Part shown: in pieces, positions 56,927-64,000 of the stretch | Position numbering within the stretch: position 1 is the stretch's first letter | Layout of the letters: each line of letters opens with the position of its first letter | NCBI GenBank assembly: GCA_027946555.1 | Contig: JAPEVC010000080.1 | Coordinates: 62,001 to 126,000, forward strand | Length of the DNA: 64,000 nt | Source of the DNA: Gnomoniopsis sp. IMI 355080 | Taxonomy: Eukaryota; Ascomycota; Sordariomycetes; Diaporthales; Gnomoniaceae | Direction of reading: 5' to 3' | Translations under genes and position numbers: made by a program | The notes under the pieces: model-generated | Told to the model about the DNA's origin: nothing | Databases searched by the model: none | What the model saw: only the letters and a program-made list of their open reading frames with translations

Positions 56927-57322
56927 AGTGAGCGAGGGAGAGACGCTGATGCTGATTGATAGAGACGACTTTGAGCAAGTGCGGCTCTAGACCGACCGCA
57001 TTCCACGGCGTCTTTGGTACTTTTGAGTAGTTGATGCAACTGATAGCTGTGATGCTATAAGTGTGACCAAAGATGTATCTTAGTGATATTGTAAAATTTG
57101 ATGGTCTCTAGGCACTGCATGCGTCACGACTCGGCCGCCACAGCAAGGGAAGAATGTTATGCTAACCAGACCCGGTATCAAACTGACAGCCGCCGCGCGC
57201 CCAAGCGTCGAATTTCGGGGCCCACGTACTATTATTAGCGGTCTCCCATGATTTCGACAGCAGGGCTTGGCAGAAGATTTAAGGTTTGCATTGTGACCGC
57301 CTTCCATCAGATTGACTTTCAT
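56927..57322. other. Short intergenic region
   Basis: Upstream of the small membrane protein and downstream of the ABC gene. Nothing else seen. Confidence 0.7.
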
Positions 57323-59314
57323 CTATATGTCCCAGATCTCAGCCCATCGTTGAGTATCCTTTCTCAAGGGACCGTTAAGTCGTCCAAACCTTGCTGGTGT
57401 GCCAGAGTTAGCCTCTGGAAGACACAGCCACTCCCGTACGGTATCTGGCACTTCTTCCTTGATGTGGCTAATGCAAATGAGGGCCTGATGGTCCGATAAA
57501 CCTGTCACCTTGACATTGCCTGTCTTGGCCTGCTCACTAGCGATCACAACAGTCTCTGTTGAGGCCTGTGACCCGGAGCCACCAGTGACTTCCCCTATAC
57601 TTTGAGCATATGTTTTCGCCTCGCCGTGCGCGAGGAAGAGCATGCATTTGTCCCGGACGCCTTCATCCATGCCACTGAATGCTTCATCGAGAACCACGAT
57701 ATCAGCATTCTTGATCATGGATCGTATGAATAGCAGTACTCGCTGTGCACTGAAAGATTGCTCGCCGAAAAGGTAGTTGCTCGCCCATGCCAGATCGCTT
57801 GAGGGCTCTCTGTGGTATGACGGATTAAGCTCCGGTTCAAACCAGTGCAGTGCCGCATCAACTTTGCCACGAGCCTCTTCACTAAGCTTTGGCTTCATGA
57901 GGAACGTGTCTGCCCATGCATTCTCAATCACCTGCCGCGTAGTGAGGCTTCGTGGCATATGTTGGTGAACTTCGGGGCTGGAGTGGCCGATTCGTGACTG
58001 TATGTCCCAGAATGTGAGTGGCAGCTGTCCAGAGCCAGGCTCTGGAAGGCGACTGCGTCCAAAGAGTCTGATCGGTAGAGAGTATGTCTGAGGGTGATCC
58101 GAGCAAAGGAGGGACACGATCGTCGTTTTCCCAGAGCCATTGGGCCCAAATACACCCCATCGCTCGCCTCTTCTCACAGTCCAGTTCAAGCCCTTTGCAA
58201 CCTTTCCATCCTTTTCTTCAGCCCAATTGCCAAGGGCAACCTTGTCGCCATACTTGACCTGACATCCATCCATTTCGACGAGCGGCTCTCCCAGTGTCTT
58301 GGGTTTCTCCTCCGGTGACATAGGTACTGCTGCGCTGGGCAGAATCTCACTTTCCTCGCCGATGCCGACTCCACGGGTACCGTCCTCCGTCAATATCCTA
58401 CCCATCTCCCTCAACGTCTTGACTGGCATGCTCTCGTCCTCGACTAGTCCGCCCTTCCTCACACCACGCACATAGTTTCTCAGCCCATCCAAGACAAACT
58501 CTCGCTCGCCCATTACCGCAACCTGACAATCATTGCGGAGATAGACCAAATGGCTCACCCAATCTGGCAGCGGATCTTGCGGCCTCGCACTCAGCACCAG
58601 CCTTGGCGCAGACTTCGCCGCCATTCCGTGCAAAAGCGGACTCAGAGAGGCCACAGTAGGCGGGTCGAGGCCCATAAACGGCTCGTCCAGAAGCAGGACC
58701 TCGGGACTTGTGAGCAGAGCTCGGGCAATACGTGCGCGTCGACCCTGTCCGTTCGAGAGGAAAGCGACAGGCAGATCAAGAAGGGGCTTTAACCTCAGAT
58801 CGGTCACAATGCGTTCCAAAAGTTGTGGGCTGATGCCATCATCCTCGCCGGACGAGGAGGATGGGTTCAGCTGGGTGTTGCCAAGCAGGAAATCACGGAG
58901 TGAAAAGTCCGTGTTCTCACGCCTCGACTCGTATCTTGCCGCAATATAGGCAGAAGAAGCTGGGCCGAGACCACCGCCGGACCGCTCGCCGTCAAAGCCC
59001 ACATACTGAATTGCCTTGTTGGCGGCCTTCAGCCGATGCGGGATGGCGTCGGTAGCCAAGTATGGGAATGTCCGGCTTGTCGGTGGGATGCACAAGTGCT
59101 GTCCTCTCAGTACTTGGAGGAACGTAGTCTTTCCAGCTAGAGAAGGGCCGACGATACACCAATGATTCTGTGCCTTTGGATCCGAAGGAATCTCAAAGGT
59201 GAGTTCTGAAAAGAGCGGTGGATTTGGATGCGCTACCTGCGCTGCAGGATGGTGTCTGTAGAACGTGCCATTGGCTATGCGAACTATAGGCGGCCTGACA
59301 GGTAGGGGTCTCAT
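57323..59314 (-). CDS. Soluble twin-cassette ABC ATPase (YDR061W/ModF-like)
   Basis: Intronless, 663 residues, no membrane segment. Cassette 1: Walker A GPSLAGKTT (56-64), signature-like LSNGQGRRARIARALL (186-201), Walker B VLLLDEP (206-212). Cassette 2: Walker A GPNGSGKTT (390-398), a degenerate signature SFSAQ (520-524) and Walker B IVVLDEAFSG (539-548). A short basic N-terminus could allow mitochondrial import. The nearest named relatives I know are yeast YDR061W and bacterial ModF/PhrA-type proteins, all of unclear function, so it is a regulatory or remodelling ATPase rather than a transporter on its own. It is divergent from UMP1, 473 nt away. Confidence 0.88.
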   Translation of the reverse strand: MRPLPVRPPIVRIANGTFYRHHPAAQVAHPNPPLFSELTFEIPSDPKAQNHWCIVGPSLAGKTTFLQVLRGQHLCIPPTSRTFPYLATDAIPHRLKAANKAIQYVGFDGERSGGGLGPASSAYIAARYESRRENTDFSLRDFLLGNTQLNPSSSSGEDDGISPQLLERIVTDLRLKPLLDLPVAFLSNGQGRRARIARALLTSPEVLLLDEPFMGLDPPTVASLSPLLHGMAAKSAPRLVLSARPQDPLPDWVSHLVYLRNDCQVAVMGEREFVLDGLRNYVRGVRKGGLVEDESMPVKTLREMGRILTEDGTRGVGIGEESEILPSAAVPMSPEEKPKTLGEPLVEMDGCQVKYGDKVALGNWAEEKDGKVAKGLNWTVRRGERWGVFGPNGSGKTTIVSLLCSDHPQTYSLPIRLFGRSRLPEPGSGQLPLTFWDIQSRIGHSSPEVHQHMPRSLTTRQVIENAWADTFLMKPKLSEEARGKVDAALHWFEPELNPSYHREPSSDLAWASNYLFGEQSFSAQRVLLFIRSMIKNADIVVLDEAFSGMDEGVRDKCMLFLAHGEAKTYAQSIGEVTGGSGSQASTETVVIASEQAKTGNVKVTGLSDHQALICISHIKEEVPDTVREWLCLPEANSGTPARFGRLNGPLRKDTQRWAEIWDI

Positions 59315-59787
59315 GGTGATTAATGACTACCAATCCAACTAAATGCAGAAAGCCATGCCGTGAAGATGGCAAGGGTGGCTATATAAGTAGTTACCTCCTG
59401 GCACGAAGTTGTGGACTTATTCAGCAATGCTATTACCTATGCCATGGTCGTAGGTAAGTGGTAAGCCAGGATGCCAAGCCGGCAGGGGCCGAGCACGGAC
59501 CATGCCGTCGTGTCTTGGGTGCCTTCTTCACCTGCCTTAAGGTAGGTAGGTACCCTACGTACGCGAAGCCGCCGGAGCCTGGGATACTTGCAATCGCTGA
59601 GCTTCATCACTTATTAGCAATCCATCCAACGTCAACCTGCCAACTTCAACCCACCTCTCAAAACACAACACCTCGACTACCTGTCTGCTTCGTACACCAG
59701 CGCAGATAACTTCAACTGAACAATATCACACACAATCTCATCACACCCTCTCGGCAACCCCTCATTAATCGCCATCAAACCGCCAAG
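59315..59787. other. Divergent promoter region of the ABC gene and UMP1
   Basis: Both genes read outward. It contains a cluster of TAGGTA/GGTAGGTACC-type motifs at 59450-59560. The yeast proteasome element GGTGGCAAA was looked for and not found. Confidence 0.6.
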
Positions 59788-60323
59788 ATGGTAAGCTCTC
59801 TACACTCGCACCACGTCACCCACCTTCCCTCCTCCTTCGCTAACCTGCAACCCACCCACAGTCCCTCCGCATCGTCCCCGCCTCTTCCCACAGCAACACC
59901 TTTTCACACATCCGCCCCTCCGCCCAAGGTGCACCCTCCGCGCCCGGCCTCCACGACACGCTCCGCGCCGGCCTGGGCCCCGACCCCTTCGAGGCGACCA
60001 AGGACGCCACCACACCAGCCTCGACGCACCCTCTCGAGTCGCGACTCAAGCAGTGGGAGCTGACGCAGGAGAACATGCGCATGGAGTCGCTGCGCCGGAC
60101 ATTTGGCATCGCGGAGCCCATTCGTCGCGGCATGGAGCTCAAGATCACGCGCGAGGGCGAGTGGCGGCCCATGGTGCTGGGCGGCGGATGCAGTGCGAGC
60201 GTGAGCGAGGATATCCTGCGGGGCAGGGAGGCGACGGTGGAGTGGGAGGATGTGTTTACCGGCGAGGAGCAGAGGGGTGTGGTGGGTGTCCATGATGAGA
60301 TGGAGCGGAAGTTGAAGATGTAA
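59788..60323 (+). CDS. UMP1: Proteasome maturation factor Ump1 (POMP)
   Basis: Two coding exons: 59788-59790, which is only the ATG, and 59862-60323; intron 59791-59861 has donor GTAAGC and acceptor ACAG. 154 residues. The core HPLESRLKQWELTQENMRME, continuing into SLRRTFGIAEPIRRGMELKI, is the Ump1/POMP signature; the N-terminal half is disordered. Ump1 sits inside half-proteasomes, helps 20S assembly and is the first substrate of the finished particle. The start is chosen because no ATG lies upstream in exon 2's frame and the ATG just before a consensus donor gives the canonical MSLRIVP N-terminus. Confidence 0.93.
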
Positions 60324-61239
60324 AAGCGTTTCTGCAGAGTATGAGCACACGTCAGTTGATACTATTGCCTTGACCTCGGCTGGTTTGGTAGCTCCCGTCT
60401 GGTCAGAGACGAAAGAAGGTATCATGCATGGAAGCGAAGACTCTGACCAGATTGAACGGGCCCTGTATGACTACGACGCATGTATGGACTTGGGCATAGA
60501 CATTGCAAATGCAAGACTTTGATCATATCTCTCTGCCCTCTGCGTCTGCTCGACAATACTCACTTTACCATCGGTGATCCTGATGGACTGAATCATATTT
60601 TTTGGATTGGATATATGGCACCGTCTCCGGTCTCCATGTTCAGTCTTGAGCTCAACAATCACTGTAACAACGCCACTTCAGATAAGTTTCAATGACTGAA
60701 TTTCTATCCAAGACATGAACATGACTGTTTCAGTCATTCCTTTGGCTGGTTATGTGGGATTTATACATGTTACTGTCGAGTACGCCTATTTGCGCAAAGG
60801 AAAATACCGCTTGAGTACCTAGCCACCCATAGGGGGAAAAAGAAAAAAGCCGAAATTACTTGAATGTATTGCGCCGTCCCATCCCTAACACTCCATGACC
60901 GTTGCTGCGAATTACGAGTAAATAGCAAGCGTGAGCCCCAAGACACCGCTTGGGGCACTCTGTTGGTGATGACCCATGAAAAACCTCGACATTTTTCGGT
61001 ACGAGGCCGTGAGCGATTCATTAAGGTCGCGGCGTACCGATATGCTGATGCGAACGAGGTCGCCGGCTCCTCCTTCTTAGTTGCTCCAATCGCCGTAAGG
61101 GGTGATCTGGTCTTCTAAACACTCGAGCTTTGTTCTCGCTCTCTCGACGTTTCGTCTCGCGCTCACACTGTTCCGTGAGCGTATAAGCCGCAAATCTGCT
61201 TCCTTGTAGCAGGACGTTTCGACATAATCGTAGGGGATA
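60324..61239. other. Intergenic region between converging genes
   Basis: 3' flanks of UMP1 and the ubiquitin-fold gene. An 84-codon ATG-led frame at 60864-61118 overlaps a frame on the other strand and has no family; it is not called. Confidence 0.6.
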
Positions 61240-62037
61240 CTATAGGATCACACAGCATCCTGATCCACCCTCACTATTCCGTCCACCGCTGCTGCTGCTC
61301 TTACCCTTGCCAGCCTCGTCGTCCTCTAGCAACTCGGCCGGCTTCACGCTCATGTGTACGACATTGGGGTTTTCTGAGCTGAAGCGGTACTCTGACAAAC
61401 ACAAAAGCTTAGTCTTGAGAGCCTCAGGTCAGCCAGGGATGAACTTACTCTTCAACGGCTCCTTATCATCCAGGAGTTTTCCAAAATGGATCAAGCGTAT
61501 GCTGCTTGGGCTAGCAGGCTTGCCATCCCACTCGTCGCGCCACTCCCGCAATATCAACTCTTTCAACTTGTACACGCTGACACTGAAGGGGTCCTTCTTT
61601 CCATGCTCTGTTATCTCTGGAACCTCCACGTTCCGCTTGGCCAAGTACCTGTGACAAAGAGTATCAGCGTGAGTTCGAGACCCAAACGCGACGATTCAGG
61701 AGAGCATTATTCACCGTTCATCGAGTTTGAAAGGGTGCCTGGCGCCTGTGGGTAACAGCAAGGTTATGTTGCAGACAAGCCCATCCACAGGATCGGGATT
61801 CGCGGGGGCGTCGGCGGCTCCTATCGAGAGTGAATCGGTCCTTTCTTGACGGTTTGACGACGACGTCGCCGCCATCGTAGCCTGCTTGTCCTTGCCCTTT
61901 GCATTCGAGTCGTCGGCACCGATCGGGTCATCCTTGGCGGGAACGGACGGCTGGGTGTTTTCAATCTTTTTCATCTCGACGGCGTCGGTCGAGCCGCTCT
62001 GGCCACCGCTCATAAGAGTCGGCTCGGAGTCTGCCAT
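61240..62037 (-). CDS. Membrane-anchored ubiquitin-fold protein (UBL3/MUB-like) with CaaX end
   Basis: Three exons, 61715-62037, 61449-61648 and 61240-61391, joining in phase to 224 residues. The N-terminal 85 residues are disordered and acidic. A ubiquitin-like fold follows: VDGLVCNITLLLPTGARHPFKL, a helix VSVYKLKELILREWRDEWDG, IRLIHFGKLLDDKEPLK and VVHMSVKP. The protein ends GCCVIL, a CaaX box whose terminal Leu favours geranylgeranylation, with a second Cys beside it for palmitoylation. UBL3/MUB proteins are not conjugated; in animals and plants they recruit E2 enzymes or sort proteins at membranes. That role here is inferred. The upstream frame has no ATG. Confidence 0.88.
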
Positions 62038-64000
62038 GGTGGGAGCGGGCGGGACCGGCGAAAATTGGAGAGTGTTGTCGGCCTCGTGGCTAGCATAGAT
62101 GTCGGATTCGAGACGGATCGGCAATGTGCAAGTAGTTGGTGGATGACTGCTATCGTGACGCTTGCTGACTGAGGAACCGAGTTGTAGTCGGCGGAGCTGA
62201 GGGGATGAAGTTGAAACAGGGATGATAGCCGCTGTTGAAGGTCGAAAGGCTGCTGGAGACCAGAAGTGACAAGGCAGACAGACCAATGAGGCTCTGACTT
62301 GGTTGCCAAGTTGATTGCAAAGGGATTGTGGGGGGTTAATCGCCGCTCAGGAGGTTGAGTAGGTATGGAATGAAAGTGGGAAGGTACTTGTCAGAGCGAA
62401 GGTGAGGATCGAGTTGGAGAGAGTGCCTGGTGTTGGTGCAAGTGTTCCGTACTACCGGTGGAGGTATCCAAACTGGCGTGGGCCCCTGGAACTTGTTGGT
62501 GTCTCCACTAGGGGACCCAGTAGCCGCTCCAGCCGGGGACGTGGAGTCTATTACTATGCAATCGGGCATCATTTCAGTGTCTGTAGTTGACCTTGACTAG
62601 GTACGTCGACCCACCTGCGTAAGTACAGTAGTCGGTACATTTCCAAATGAACTAATAGACTTATTCTCCCGTGGCTGCGTTGCCACTCGGAGCCTGTCGA
62701 AGGTTCTCGGATGGGGCGTCTTCCCGGTCCTGCTACTTTGCTAGACCTCATTCATTGAAAGAGATTCGGGGGAGTTTTGATAATCAATACTAATTGATAA
62801 TTGAAGTCTCAAATACAGCCTCGACTAGAAGATTGTACGCAATACAGGAGACCGGTCGACTCAAGGTTGCAGGAGGTCTGTGTCAAAGTACTTACCCAGG
62901 TAGGTAGTCCGTAGTTCATCTGGCCCCGCTAGTCTAAATGCGTAGGTATCTTGCCTGGGTACCTAAGGTATTCCCAATTTGCTTCCACAGAGTACTGGAG
63001 ACAGTACCCGTAGGGCTGGCTGTAGACCACTCTGCCAAATGCCCTGTCCAGGTTAGCTAATCGAACTCGCCAACATATGAAACGTTGAGAGAAGGGATTT
63101 ACACACCTAGACAGTCATTCTAAGACCAGATCTTGTCATGTTGATGGACCTACTCACAACCGACCCGGGTGTAGGTGGGTCTGAGCCATGATCGAAGTTT
63201 CAATTCCGCCCGGGGCAAAGTCCCATGTTACTATGGTTATTGACCCTGGCCCTGCAAGTGCATATTGGCCCTTGCTGTAGTGGAGTCAGCTAGCGATCCA
63301 CTCATGGAATTTCTTCTTCTAAGTAATCACTACCGAACTTTTACCCTCGGACCTCCTACAAGCACTGTATATGCATAGCATGGCCATGAGGGGCTCTACT
63401 TGATAGGTACCTACCTAGAGAGATACCCAAGCAAAGCGCCATCTTCAGACCTTCATAGGAATGAACCTTCTTTGATCTCAAGTTTGTACTATAGTCTACA
63501 CCAACTTCACCGAGAACACTTTCCATGAAAGACATTAATCCAAGAGCAAGTCATATCAGACCCAAGTGTTCAAATATAAGCCTTGTTGCTTGGCACCATT
63601 TCTCACGGGCTAGAACTCCTACCCCACTTCCAATTCTATCTGGGGTTACGACTTATTACAAGAGCTTTGACATATTATAGTATCACAAAACATCTACAGA
63701 GTTACAGAGTGTTTTTGAGATGATTACTTAGCCTGGGCACTGCCATGCAGCATGCGCCTATGCAGTCTCACAGCATCACGTCACTCTCCAGAGCTTCCAT
63801 CATAATCTGAAATCGAGATTTCAGCTGGAATACTGGACGGAAAACTATAGCAATATTCCCCTCCTGCTATCACGTCATCAGATGAGCAACGAGAAAATGT
63901 GGACAGTATGCTGAAGGCTCTGCCAACTGGAGTCTGTCTGTACTTGAAGCACTTATACTAAGGCTCTATGGGGCGTCAATTCTTGTGGACAACCTGACGA
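62038..64000. other. Gene-poor right end of window (2 kb)
   Basis: The first 300 nt are promoter and leader of the ubiquitin-fold gene. Beyond it the sequence is AT-richer, with scattered TAGGTA/TACCTA motifs at 62890-62970 and 63400-63420. No open frame reaches a convincing length and no tRNA was found. The region may lead to a gene beyond the window. Confidence 0.6.

Noticed and set aside
60864..61118. 84-codon ATG-led frame after UMP1
   Set aside because: Overlaps a frame on the other strand and the likely 3' UTR of the ubiquitin-fold gene; no family.
1..64000. Mobile elements, viral remnants or CRISPR-like arrays
   Set aside because: No transposase, reverse transcriptase, long terminal repeats or regularly spaced repeats were seen on either strand.

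Overview
The window is nuclear DNA from a filamentous ascomycete (Pezizomycotina). Genes are compact and lie on both strands. Most have short introns (mainly about 50-75 nt) with GT-AG borders. The gene set is fungal: class III chitin synthase, Kei1 of inositolphosphorylceramide synthase, a two-module sulfite reductase beta subunit and a Ca-type external NADH dehydrogenase. The species cannot be fixed from sequence alone. I saw no transposon, virus, CRISPR array, rRNA or convincing tRNA gene. All exon borders were worked out by hand from splice signals and reading phase.

Layout. 1-5.3 kb: 3' part of a GH125 alpha-mannosidase, a flavin-reductase-like protein, a small Cys-cluster/Gly-Pro-repeat protein, and two weak small-gene candidates. 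5.6-13.8 kb: FAD monooxygenase, PLP aminotransferase, histone acetyltransferase Esa1, RNA exonuclease Rex4 and a cyclopropane-fatty-acid-synthase-like methyltransferase. 13.8-25 kb: RNase H2 subunit C and Mcm6, both with ACGCGT (MCB) promoter boxes, then a large disordered protein. 26.3-33 kb: divergent OXPHOS genes ATP17 and NDUFS4, then GID8 and uridine kinase. 33.5-42 kb: external NADH dehydrogenase, Nop53, Rab GTPase Ypt6, ribose-5-phosphate isomerase and Kei1. 43.6-51 kb: sulfite reductase and an MFS transporter. 51.7-62 kb: chitin synthase, a newly spotted two-exon membrane protein, a soluble twin-cassette ABC ATPase, proteasome chaperone Ump1 and a prenylated ubiquitin-fold protein. 62-64 kb: no gene seen.

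The genes are mostly housekeeping and do not form one pathway or a metabolite cluster. Local groupings do make sense: two replication/repair genes share a cell-cycle promoter motif, and two respiratory subunits share one 347-bp promoter with a CCAAT box. The most useful new observations are small genes that simple ORF scans miss because their exons are short (best case 56537-56926 on the minus strand), a tandem duplication of the last codons of GID8, a 15-nt exon in ATP17, and an exon in UMP1 whose only coding content is the start codon.
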